A stretch of 9,660 nt of DNA from Clostridiales bacterium (GCA_022791355.1 JAAVYX010000271.1:1-9660), one strand, 5' to 3'. Shown: positions 1-7,636, numbered from the stretch's first letter. Numbers and translations: made by a program. Notes: a model not told the origin generated them from the sequence alone.

Positions 1-4
1 GTCC

Positions 5-86
5 AGAGGGAAACCCAGTCGAAAGGGTTTCCCTTTGGCGCGTCTTTTGCCTTCTTTTCTTCGCGTGAAGAAAAGGACGTCGCGCC
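5..86. repeat. Two adjacent hairpins, terminator-like, at window start
   Basis: The first hairpin pairs AGGGAAACCC (7-16) with GGGTTTCCCT (25-34) around an 8-nt loop. The second pairs CTTTTCTTC (54-62) with GAAGAAAAG (67-75) around GCGT, and may extend through GGCGCG (37-42) with CGCGCC (81-86). No long T-tract follows the first, so it could be the end of an upstream transcript or a dispersed intergenic hairpin element. The paired arms are seen directly; the role is inferred. Confidence 0.5.
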
Positions 87-119
87 TCGCGAGAGGTATT
101 GGAGAAATACAAAAAGTAT

Positions 120-179
120 ATCTGGCGCGAAACCTCTATCTAATCTAAATAAGAAAAAGCTGATCTGCCGCGAAACCTC
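120..179. repeat. Imperfect 17-nt direct repeat upstream of guaB
   Basis: ATCTGGCGCGAAACCTC (120-136) recurs as ATCTGCCGCGAAACCTC (163-179) with one mismatch and a 43-nt period. The following A-rich tracts (137-158 and 180-198) are also loosely alike. The first copy's ACCTCT can pair with AGAGGT at 92-97, enclosing a small ATAC/GTAT hairpin. It lies upstream of the guaB promoter, so it is not part of the guaB leader. It may be a regulatory repeat or a remnant of a genomic repeat family. Confidence 0.45.
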
Positions 180-221
180 CTGCTAAACTAATAAAAAGGG
201 CAAATACCTACCGGCTGCCGG

Positions 222-250
222 TTGACTTCCCCCGCATCGGAATATATAAT
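222..250 (+). promoter_or_regulatory. Sigma-A-type promoter of guaB
   Basis: TTGACT (222-227) and TATAAT (245-250) are separated by 17 nt, close to the housekeeping consensus. The start of transcription would be near 257, giving a leader of about 53 nt to the first ATG, too short for a known purine riboswitch. An inverted repeat, ACCGG-CTG-CCGGT (210-222), ends on the first base of the -35 box and could be an operator. Confidence 0.85.
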
Positions 251-309
251 AAATCTTAATATATCGTAGTGAAAAAGGACTTTGTGCGGAAAGATACAAA
301 AAGGAGTCG

Positions 310-1827
310 ATGAGTAAAATGGCAAGATTTTTTGACGAGCCCTCCCATACTTTTAACGAATACCTGCTGGTACCGGGTTATTCCTCCAAGGAATGCGTGC
401 CTGTCAATGTGAGTCTGCGCACGCCGGTGGTCAAGTTTAAAAAAGGGGAGGAGCCCGCTCTTTCCATGAATATCCCCTTGGTTTCGGCCATCATGCAGTC
501 GGTTTCCAACGACACCATGGCCGTGGCCCTGGCCAAGGAGGGCGGCATTTCCTTTATCTACGGCTCCCAGTCCATCGAGAACGAGGCCGCTATGGTGGCC
601 CGCGCCAAGAACTACAAGGCCGGTTTTGTCACCAGCGACTCCAACATCAAGCCCGACCAGACCCTGGCCGACATTCTGGCCATCAAGGAGCGGACCGGTC
701 ACTCCACCATGGCCGTCACCGACGACGGTACGGCGAACGGCAAGCTGCTGGGCATCGTCACCAGCCGGGATTACCGGGTCAGCCGTATGCCCACCGACGT
801 GAAGGTGGAAAGCTTCATGACCCCCTTCGACAAGCTGATCTACGCCGAGGAGGGCGTGACCCTCAAAACGGCCAACGACATTATCTGGGATAACAAGCTC
901 AACGCCCTGCCCATCATCGATAAGAAGCAGCATCTCCTTTATATGGTCTTCCGCAAGGACTACGATTCCCATAAGGAGAACCCCGGCGAGCTGCTGGACG
1001 CCTCCAAGCGTTACGTAGTAGGGGCCGGCATCAACACCCGCGACTACGCCGAACGGGTGCCCGCGCTGGTGGAGGCCGGGGCGGACGTGCTGTGCATCGA
1101 CTCCTCCGAGGGCTTCACTGAGTGGCAGAAGCTGACCATCGACTTTATCCGCGAAAAGTACGGCGATACGGTCAAGGTGGGGGCCGGCAACGTGGTGGAC
1201 CGGGAGGGTTTCCTCTATCTGGCCGAAAGCGGGGCCGACTTTGTAAAGGTGGGCATCGGCGGCGGCTCGATTTGCATCACCCGGGAGCAGAAGGGTATTG
1301 GACGTGGACAGGCTACCGCCCTCATCGAGGTGGCCAAGGCCCGGGACGAGTACTTTGAGCGCACCGGCATTTACGTCCCCGTCTGCTCGGACGGCGGCAT
1401 TGTCCACGACTATCACATGACCCTGGCCCTGGCCATGGGGGCCGACTTTATCATGCTGGGCCGGTATTTCGCCCGGTTCGACGAGAGTCCCACCAACAAG
1501 CTGACGGTGGGGGGCAACTACGTAAAGGAGTACTGGGGCGAAGGCTCTAACCGGGCCCGCAACTGGCAGCGGTATGACATGGGCGGGGCCCAGAAGCTTT
1601 CTTTTGAGGAGGGGGTGGACTCCTATGTGCCCTATGCCGGCAGCCTCAAGGACAATGTGACCCAGACCTTGAACAAGGTCAAGTCCACCATGTGCAACTG
1701 CGGCGCTTTGAACATCCCCGAGCTACAGAAGAACGCCAAGATCACCCTGGTTTCCTCCACCTCCATCATCGAGGGCGGCGCCCACGACGTTATCCTCAAG
1801 GAGAGCGGCGGCGCGGCCGTCAAGTAA
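310..1827 (+). CDS. guaB: IMP dehydrogenase
   Basis: Converts IMP and NAD+ to XMP and NADH, the first committed step of GMP synthesis, in the cytoplasm as a tetramer. The (beta/alpha)8 barrel is interrupted by a CBS-pair region at about residues 95-220. Key residues are present. Counted from the second Met (nt 319), the NAD-site aspartate is D261, the catalytic cysteine is C319 in GGGSICITREQKG, and the mobile-flap Arg-Tyr pair is R418-Y419 in NWQRYD. As I recall it, this matches the numbering of the Tritrichomonas foetus enzyme, and the protein resembles that enzyme along its whole length (505 residues against about 503). Start choice is open: AAGGAG (301-306) is 3 nt from ATG 310 and 12 nt from ATG 319. 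The 319 start fits the family N-terminus better, but 310 is kept as the longest frame. The gene is monocistronic, with its own promoter and terminator. Confidence 0.97.
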   Translation: MSKMARFFDEPSHTFNEYLLVPGYSSKECVPVNVSLRTPVVKFKKGEEPALSMNIPLVSAIMQSVSNDTMAVALAKEGGISFIYGSQSIENEAAMVARAKNYKAGFVTSDSNIKPDQTLADILAIKERTGHSTMAVTDDGTANGKLLGIVTSRDYRVSRMPTDVKVESFMTPFDKLIYAEEGVTLKTANDIIWDNKLNALPIIDKKQHLLYMVFRKDYDSHKENPGELLDASKRYVVGAGINTRDYAERVPALVEAGADVLCIDSSEGFTEWQKLTIDFIREKYGDTVKVGAGNVVDREGFLYLAESGADFVKVGIGGGSICITREQKGIGRGQATALIEVAKARDEYFERTGIYVPVCSDGGIVHDYHMTLALAMGADFIMLGRYFARFDESPTNKLTVGGNYVKEYWGEGSNRARNWQRYDMGGAQKLSFEEGVDSYVPYAGSLKDNVTQTLNKVKSTMCNCGALNIPELQKNAKITLVSSTSIIEGGAHDVILKESGGAAVK

Positions 1828-1840
1828 ATACGCACAGGCT

Positions 1841-1876
1841 AAGGCCGTATGCGAAAAAATCGCATACGGCCTTTTT
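1841..1876 (+). terminator. Intrinsic terminator of guaB
   Basis: A long perfect stem pairs AAGGCCGTATGCGA (1841-1854) with TCGCATACGGCCTT (1860-1873) around a 5-A loop and runs into T5 (1872-1876). It starts 13 nt after the guaB stop codon. Confidence 0.95.
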
Positions 1877-1986
1877 GCGTCTGCGGGCCGGAACGCGTTG
1901 TTTCGGCTTGATTGGTTAATCTGGGCGGTATGCTTATGGATTTGTTGATTTTCGTCGAAAATATGGCGATTTGCAGCAATTTGTTT

Positions 1987-2030
1987 TTTGTACAAATTAG
2001 ATTTACTTTTATGTTTATATACGCTACAAT
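1987..2030 (+). promoter_or_regulatory. Promoter and operator-like palindrome of first surface protein gene
   Basis: TTTACT (2002-2007) and TACAAT (2025-2030) are separated by 17 nt. The palindrome TTTGTACAAA (1987-1996) lies 5 nt upstream of the -35 box. The same layout precedes the second paralog, which suggests shared control. Further upstream, ATTTTCG-T-CGAAAAT (1948-1962) is another inverted repeat, not conserved at the second copy. A ribosome binding site AAGAAGG (2061-2067) lies 8 nt before the ATG. Confidence 0.7.
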
Positions 2031-2075
2031 AAATACATATAAATTTTTCGTTTCTAAAGAAAGAAGGCATGAAAT

Positions 2076-3176
2076 ATGAAAAAAAGAACACTTCGCAAAA
2101 TCGTGAATTTCGTCTTATGCGCCGTTTTGTGTATGGGTTTGACGTCGACGGTAGGGGCCGTCAAGCCGCCGATGGAGGAATGGACCAACGACAACGCCAT
2201 AGTGGTTGACGTGAAGGAGGAATATGTGGAGGAGGTGCTGGCCGACCCTAAGGAGGCCTTTGCCGAACTGAACCCAACGGGGGCTTATGTATACTCCTTG
2301 CGTAAATGGGGTGCAGAAGAGATGGAGTTATTGCTGGTCCTGCCGGAAAGCGGGGAACAGGCGCAGCAAGAGTCGATGGAGGCCCTGGCGGCCGATCCGC
2401 GGGTATCTTCTGCCAGAAAGTGTACTGGTGTGCCCTTTGAAACTGTGAACACTCTCCAACTGACTGCTGACTCCGATACGATTCATGTAGGAGAAACGAT
2501 TACGATTAAGCCTACAGGAGAATTAGAAATATATTTACGGGAATATTCGCCTTATGACTTGTATATTATACCGACAGATTTTGATCCGGAAAAGGTATAT
2601 ACAGCGAAAGACTTTCCCTCGTTGCCTGTTGAGGGGATAATTGCTAATAATCCCTATTACTTACATTTGGAATTGTCTGCAAATGATTCGAATTATTTTC
2701 ATTGTATGGATGTTATAAATACCGTGGCGATATCGGGCGAAATCTATGGCGTTTGGTCTGCACGTGCACCAGCCGGCAGACGAACGGCGGAGTTCTGTAT
2801 GGCATCCGATCCTTCTGTAGCGCAATTTACCAATGTTAGGGAAGAAAGCTATGCTGATGATGAATTAGTTGGAATTGCGAACGAAAATGATGAATATGTG
2901 TTGAAAGGATTAGCGCCTGGCAAGGTGACGGTGACCTATTATAACCATGCCCTTGATGGTAAGAGATATACAGCTCAGATGGATATCATGGTTTTGGATA
3001 ATGAACCGCAGTCTTCTGAGGTGTCCAATACGCCGCAGAGCGATTCGCGTGAAAGCGGCTATTCCCAATCCAACAATCCGAAAACGGGAGACGCGTCTCC
3101 GACAGCCGCTGCTGGCCTATTCGTACTGGCCGGAGGGAGCGGTTTGTGGATAGTGCTGCGCAGAAAACGAATTTAA
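2076..3176 (+). CDS. NPKTG cell-wall-anchored surface protein, paralog A
   Basis: Secreted protein of 366 residues, of unknown function. A Sec signal peptide (KKR, hydrophobic core, V26-G27-A28 cleavage site) leads to an acidic N-terminal domain (about 41-118). Its alternating strands and ending (ALAADPRVSSARK) recall the propeptide-inhibitor (I9-like) domains found before Firmicutes proteases; that likeness is judged by eye only. Residues 124-308 look like a bacterial Ig-like (Big2-type) sandwich with a large insertion: it opens with LQLTADSDTIHVGE and closes with GLAPGKVTVTYY. A short Ser/Asn-rich linker then leads to NPKTG (334-338), a hydrophobic stretch (about 342-361) and RRKR, which is a sortase sorting signal. 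The 5' end is GC-rich like guaB, whereas sequence after about 2450 is AT-rich. It is a close paralog of the next gene. Confidence 0.85.
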   Translation: MKKRTLRKIVNFVLCAVLCMGLTSTVGAVKPPMEEWTNDNAIVVDVKEEYVEEVLADPKEAFAELNPTGAYVYSLRKWGAEEMELLLVLPESGEQAQQESMEALAADPRVSSARKCTGVPFETVNTLQLTADSDTIHVGETITIKPTGELEIYLREYSPYDLYIIPTDFDPEKVYTAKDFPSLPVEGIIANNPYYLHLELSANDSNYFHCMDVINTVAISGEIYGVWSARAPAGRRTAEFCMASDPSVAQFTNVREESYADDELVGIANENDEYVLKGLAPGKVTVTYYNHALDGKRYTAQMDIMVLDNEPQSSEVSNTPQSDSRESGYSQSNNPKTGDASPTAAAGLFVLAGGSGLWIVLRRKRI

Positions 3177-3231
3177 GAGGCTTGTCTTATTATGTCGAAA
3201 TATAGGATGTTTTATGATAATATGTTTTATT
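3177..3231. other. Spacer between the two paralogs, no clear terminator
   Basis: TTGTCT (3182-3187) can pair with AGACAA (3236-3241) over a 48-nt AT-rich interior, but no GC-rich stem with a T-tract is visible. Read-through from the first paralog into the second is therefore possible even though the second has its own promoter. Confidence 0.4.
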
Positions 3232-3277
3232 TTGTAGACAAATTTAACTTTACACATATATTCATATAAGCTATAAT
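3231..3277 (+). promoter_or_regulatory. Promoter and operator-like inverted repeat of second surface protein gene
   Basis: TTTACA (3249-3254) and TATAAT (3272-3277) are separated by 17 nt. The inverted repeat TTTGT-AG-ACAAA (3231-3242) sits 6 nt upstream of the -35 box. The whole block, through the ATAAATA downstream of the -10, is visibly homologous to 1987-2045. The ribosome binding site GAGGAG (3316-3321) is 10 nt before the ATG at 3332. Confidence 0.75.
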
Positions 3278-3331
3278 AAATATACATAAATTTTCCTGTT
3301 GCAAATACGAGATTTGAGGAGAGTGCAAAAA

Positions 3332-4495
3332 ATGAAAAAGTGCATACTTCGCAGCCTGGGAGCCATTATCTTAAGCGCCGCCTTATGCATGAGCACGGGC
3401 ATGACGGCGGCGGCGGAAACGGTCGAGCCGCCGATAGAGGAATGGACCAACGACAACGCCATAGTAGTTGACGTGAAGGAGGAATATGTGGAGGAGGTGC
3501 TGGCCGACCCTAAAGGGGCCTTTGCCGAACTGAACCCAACGGGGGCTTATGTATACTCCTTGCGTAAGTGGGGTGCAGAAGAGATGGAGTTATTGCTGGT
3601 CCTGCCGGAAAGCGGGGAACAGGCGCAGCAAGAGTCGATGGAGGCCCTGGCGGATGATATTCGGGTTTCGGATGTCCGCAAGTGTATCGAAGCGCCCTTT
3701 GAAGATGTGAATACGCTCCAGCTGACTGCCGAATCAAACACCATTCATGTGGGGGAAAAAGTTGTGATAAGGCCTACAGGGAAACTGAAAATATATTCTC
3801 CGGAATATACCCCCAGTGATTTGTATATTATACCGACGGATTTTGATAAAAAAGATTTTACGTTAAAAGATTTTCCCTCGCTACCTGTAAAGGATATACT
3901 GGATATGTATCCCCATTACTTGCATTTGACCTTGGCGACAAACGATCCGGGTTATTTTTACTATATGGATGTTGTGAATAACTTGGCGTCTTCGCCGGAC
4001 ATTTTTGGCGTCTGGTTCCAAGCGCCGCCGGCCGGCAGACGAACAGCGGAATTCTGCATGGTATCCGAGCCTTCTATAGCACAGTTTACCAATGTTAGGG
4101 AAGAAAGCTATGCTGATAATGAATTGGTTGGAATTGTAAACGAAAATAAAGAATATGTACTGGAAGGATTAGCGCCTGGTAAAGTGACGGTGACCTATTA
4201 TAACCATGCATTTGATGGTAACAGGTATACCGCTCAGATGGATATCACGGTGTTACCTAATAACGATTTGACAAGCGATACACGATCTGAAAGTAACACT
4301 TTAGACAATACGTCTACGTCGAATGCAAACGGCAACGATTCATCAAAAGTTTCTGCCGTATCAAACCGGACGGAATCCAACAATCCCAAAACGGGAGATG
4401 CGTATCCCGTGGCCTTTGTTGGCCTGTTTGTGCTGGCTGGAATAGGCGTACTCCGTGCGATTATTTGCAGAAAACGTATTCGCTCTATTTTTTAA
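3332..4495 (+). CDS. NPKTG cell-wall-anchored surface protein, paralog B
   Basis: Secreted protein of 387 residues with the same plan as paralog A and no recognised function. It has a signal peptide ending near A26-A27-A28, then an acidic propeptide-inhibitor-like domain, and then a Big2-like domain with a long insertion. A longer Ser/Thr/Asn-rich linker (about 45 residues) leads to NPKTG (351-355), a hydrophobic stretch and a basic tail (RKRIR). The ATG at 3332 is preferred to an in-frame TTG at 3299 because GAGGAG is well placed and the KKCILR signal-peptide start matches paralog A. Mature N-terminal codons are almost identical in DNA to paralog A, whereas the middle is much more diverged. 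It is probably co-transcribed with the protease gene 21 nt downstream. It could be a wall-bound partner, inhibitor or substrate of that protease, but nothing in the sequence decides this. Confidence 0.87.
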   Translation: MKKCILRSLGAIILSAALCMSTGMTAAAETVEPPIEEWTNDNAIVVDVKEEYVEEVLADPKGAFAELNPTGAYVYSLRKWGAEEMELLLVLPESGEQAQQESMEALADDIRVSDVRKCIEAPFEDVNTLQLTAESNTIHVGEKVVIRPTGKLKIYSPEYTPSDLYIIPTDFDKKDFTLKDFPSLPVKDILDMYPHYLHLTLATNDPGYFYYMDVVNNLASSPDIFGVWFQAPPAGRRTAEFCMVSEPSIAQFTNVREESYADNELVGIVNENKEYVLEGLAPGKVTVTYYNHAFDGNRYTAQMDITVLPNNDLTSDTRSESNTLDNTSTSNANGNDSSKVSAVSNRTESNNPKTGDAYPVAFVGLFVLAGIGVLRAIICRKRIRSIF

Positions 4496-4503
4496 ATCCA
4501 TAC

Positions 4504-4509
4504 GGAGGG
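4504..4509 (+). promoter_or_regulatory. Ribosome binding site of the papain-like protease gene
   Basis: GGAGGG lies 7 nt before ATG 4517, which decides that start over ATG 4510 (out of frame) and over internal Met codons. Confidence 0.8.
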
Positions 4510-4516
4510 ATGCAGA

Positions 4517-7500
4517 ATGAAAAGTCAGACTATGGAAAAGAGAAAGATGCGCAAAACCAATATGAATTGGCAATGGATTCTTCGATTTATGATTGCATGT
4601 GTGTTGACTATTACTGTCGTTTTTCCGAAATTGGCAGTAGCGGCTTTGGAAGAGAGCGTAGATTATGTTGATCCGTATGCTGCTTTACCTAGTAAGGTTG
4701 ATATGGCACCTAGCTTTCCTCCGGTTGGTGACCAGGGGAATCAAGGCAGCTGTACAGCATGGGCTGTAGTGTATGCTTTAAAAACCCATCAGGAACAAGA
4801 GCGGCATAATAACTGGGATATAACGGTTCCCGAGCATCAGTTTAGTCCTGCATATGTGTTTAATCAATTAACACCTGGAGGACGTCCGATAGCCATTGAT
4901 TATGCTATGGGTTTAATAGTGGAACAAGGAGTTTGTACGCTTAAATCTTTTCCTTATAATCCAAACGATTATACTACGCAGCCCAACGATGATCAGAGAG
5001 CCGAGGCTGCCCAGTATAAGGCTGGCAGTTGCAGAACAATTGAGGGAATTGACAAAATCAAAGCATATTTAGCTAGTGGCGATGGTGTTGTTATTAGTGT
5101 TTATGTCTATCCTGACTTTCAAACACTAAGCCCATCTAACCCGATTTATGATACAAAAGCAGGAAAAACTGATAATAATTATCCCAATGGGCATGCTATT
5201 TGCCTTATTGGCTATGACGACAGCATGCAGGCTTTCAAATTCATTAACTCCCATGGCACGGATTACGGTATTGATGGTTATGGCTGGATTTCGTATAAGT
5301 TCGTAAATGATCAAACAGTTAACACAATTGGCGCAGGCCTGGGATATATTATGACCGATGTCCCGTTGTATACGATTACCTATTCTGCTAACAGCGGCAG
5401 TTTCGCACCAGGTAAACAAGAAGGGGATGGCGGCCAGATTATCTCGCTTTCAACCCAAAAGCCCACTCGATTCGGTTATAACTTTTTGGGCTGGTCAACC
5501 GACCGTACAGCGGAACGCCCGATGTACAAAGCGGGAAGTCAGGTGCGGCTTACCGAGAATCTTACGCTCTACGCTGTATGGGAAGAGGCCCGGCCGCTAG
5601 GGCTGGATGAGGAAATCTATTGGAGAGTAGAGCCACGGGAGGAGTTATACTATCAATTTACTCCTGCGAGTACCGGTCTGTATCAATTTTCGGTCTCATG
5701 TTCAGACGATCCTTTCGAGCCGAAGTGTGGTTGGTTTCACACAGACGGGGGGTGGCAAAGCAACGTCAGCACGATCAAGGACGGTTCAAGCCTCATTGGC
5801 GGCGCTTGGCTTGAGGCTGGGAAAAAATATTATCTGCCAATCAGCTTTCCAAGCGCCTCGAAAACAACTTCGTTTGATTTTACAATAACCGAGGCGGCCA
5901 TAACCGATTTGTTTATCCCGGGAACCTACAAAATCGGTTATTTTGTCACCGACGGTTATTGTCTGGACGCGGTAGGCTACGGCCTGGAAAACGGAACCGA
6001 AGTTCAGCTGTTCAGCTACAACAACCAGTCCAACCAAAATTGGGATATACAAAGGACAGAGGACGGCTATTATACCGTTTCCCCCGTATACAACCCGGCT
6101 CAATGTCTGACCTTTGTGCAGAACGCTCCCTTATTGCTCAACGCCAGAGACGGCTCGAATTCGCAGAAATGGATCATCCAAACCTATAGGGACTACTGCA
6201 AGCTGATTCCCAAAAGCGATACGGCCAGCATAGCGGCGCCTACTACTCTGCCGACTCCTCCTATCGAAGACTGTGTCCGCTCAACAGACGACTATGACAA
6301 TCCCCTTTACAGAGGCGGATTCTTATGGCGCATCGAATCGGTGAATAACCCGCCGGATACGGAGGTGGAGCTGGCCCCCGGGACCTATCGGATCAAGAAC
6401 CTCAACAGCTCCATGTATCTGCACGGCTGGTATAACGCCGCCGGCGGCAGCGCGGGGCTGTATCAAGACGTCGCGGCGGACGGCGAAAACCAGACCTGGA
6501 TCGTCCGCGACGCGGGAGAGGGCTACCGGTATTTATCGCCCGCTTGTAACCCGGATTTGTACGTCACCTTTCTAGCCTACGTGGGCCGCTGCTCCCTGAC
6601 GCCGCGTTCGGGGGCGGACAGTCAAAAATGGAAGGTGCTGGAGGGCCCGGACGGATACAGCCGGTTTGCGTTAAAGTCGGCTCCCGGGCATGTGATGGTG
6701 GTGCAGTACGCGTCAACCATACGATATGAGAGCATTATTACTTACGGAGACAACGGTTCCAGCAACGGGAAGTGGATTGTCACGCCGGTCGCTCCTCAAA
6801 GAACGGTTGCGGAGGGCGTATACGAAATCCAAAACGTCAACAGTGGCCTTTACTTTGACGCCTGTAACTTTGGAACCAGCGACGGCACCCGTATCCTGCA
6901 ATGGAGCCGTAACGACGGCGCGAATCAGCGGTTTCGCGTAAAGTATGCCGCAAACGGGTTTTACACCCTGTCGCCGGTTTACGCGCCGGACATGTACCTT
7001 GCGGCCTTTGCCGACGGCACGGTCAAGCTGACCACAAACGGCGTTTCCGATTTATCGCTGTGGAGAATCCTACGAAACCCGGACGGCAGCTGCAGGTTCT
7101 CGCCTAAATCTGATTTGGATAAGGCCGCCGTGGTGCAGTACGCTTCCACCGAGGTGGGGGCGGAGCTCATCCTGTACGACGATAACGGCTCCACCAACGG
7201 CTGGTGGAAATTAAACCCTGTCCTGTCTACAACCGAAATGCCGACCCTACAGGATACCATGTACAGTATACAGAATCAGCGGTCGGGTTTAAGCGTCTGT
7301 TACGATTTAGCGGACGCGGACAAAACCCTAAATCAGGGACGCGGCGACTTTGCCTACTGGGGTTCCTTGGCGGGAGACGGCTATTATACCTTCCAGCAGT
7401 ATAAGTATGGAAATTACATATCGGTAGACAGAGACGGCCGGACCGTTATCACGGATTGTCTGTCAGATGAGGATACCAGGCTCTGGAAGGTCATGGACGA

Positions 7501-7636
7501 CGGCCGGATTTACTCTAAAAAGTATCCGAATAAGGTTCTGGCCGTTGAGAACGATTCTATGGAACGGGGCGCAAGGCTGATTTTGGCCGACGCCGGGACC
7601 GCGAACAGTGAGCAATGGTCCTTTGTTTTGGCGTAA
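4517..7636 (+). CDS. Secreted papain-like (C1A) cysteine protease with ricin-type beta-trefoil repeats
   Basis: Large exported protein of 1039 residues, predicted to cut peptide bonds outside the cell. A signal peptide with an unusually long basic N-region ends near A40-V41-A42. The catalytic domain (about 55-280) shows oxyanion Q73 and nucleophile C79 in GDQGNQGSCTAWA, H226 in NGHAICLIGYDD and N244 in INSHGTDYG, the C1A order and spacing. There is no propeptide between signal and catalytic domain. Residues about 285-358 form an InlB B-repeat/Flg_new-type module (FLGWSTD, LTLYAVW). A PPC-like beta-sandwich follows at about 360-463. Four ricin-type trefoil units begin near 467, 622, 767 and 915, each opening with a Y-x-I motif and carrying QxW-like motifs (NQNW, SQKW, NQTW, SEQW). 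There is no sorting signal, so it is released or held by lectin-type binding. The catalytic half is AT-rich and the trefoil half GC-rich. Protease assignment is strong; the target is unknown. Confidence 0.9.
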   Translation: MKSQTMEKRKMRKTNMNWQWILRFMIACVLTITVVFPKLAVAALEESVDYVDPYAALPSKVDMAPSFPPVGDQGNQGSCTAWAVVYALKTHQEQERHNNWDITVPEHQFSPAYVFNQLTPGGRPIAIDYAMGLIVEQGVCTLKSFPYNPNDYTTQPNDDQRAEAAQYKAGSCRTIEGIDKIKAYLASGDGVVISVYVYPDFQTLSPSNPIYDTKAGKTDNNYPNGHAICLIGYDDSMQAFKFINSHGTDYGIDGYGWISYKFVNDQTVNTIGAGLGYIMTDVPLYTITYSANSGSFAPGKQEGDGGQIISLSTQKPTRFGYNFLGWSTDRTAERPMYKAGSQVRLTENLTLYAVWEEARPLGLDEEIYWRVEPREELYYQFTPASTGLYQFSVSCSDDPFEPKCGWFHTDGGWQSNVSTIKDGSSLIGGAWLEAGKKYYLPISFPSASKTTSFDFTITEAAITDLFIPGTYKIGYFVTDGYCLDAVGYGLENGTEVQLFSYNNQSNQNWDIQRTEDGYYTVSPVYNPAQCLTFVQNAPLLLNARDGSNSQKWIIQTYRDYCKLIPKSDTASIAAPTTLPTPPIEDCVRSTDDYDNPLYRGGFLWRIESVNNPPDTEVELAPGTYRIKNLNSSMYLHGWYNAAGGSAGLYQDVAADGENQTWIVRDAGEGYRYLSPACNPDLYVTFLAYVGRCSLTPRSGADSQKWKVLEGPDGYSRFALKSAPGHVMVVQYASTIRYESIITYGDNGSSNGKWIVTPVAPQRTVAEGVYEIQNVNSGLYFDACNFGTSDGTRILQWSRNDGANQRFRVKYAANGFYTLSPVYAPDMYLAAFADGTVKLTTNGVSDLSLWRILRNPDGSCRFSPKSDLDKAAVVQYASTEVGAELILYDDNGSTNGWWKLNPVLSTTEMPTLQDTMYSIQNQRSGLSVCYDLADADKTLNQGRGDFAYWGSLAGDGYYTFQQYKYGNYISVDRDGRTVITDCLSDEDTRLWKVMDDGRIYSKKYPNKVLAVENDSMERGARLILADAGTANSEQWSFVLA

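Noticed and set aside
256..1416. Long minus-strand open frame of 386 codons opposite guaB
   Set aside because: It is antisense to an unmistakable guaB. The product is a low-complexity Gly/Val/His/Leu-rich shadow typical of GC-rich codons read backwards, and no ribosome binding site was seen.
3299..3331. TTG start extending paralog B by 11 residues
   Set aside because: It would put extra residues before a standard KKCILR signal peptide. The ATG at 3332 has GAGGAG at a workable distance and aligns with the start of paralog A.
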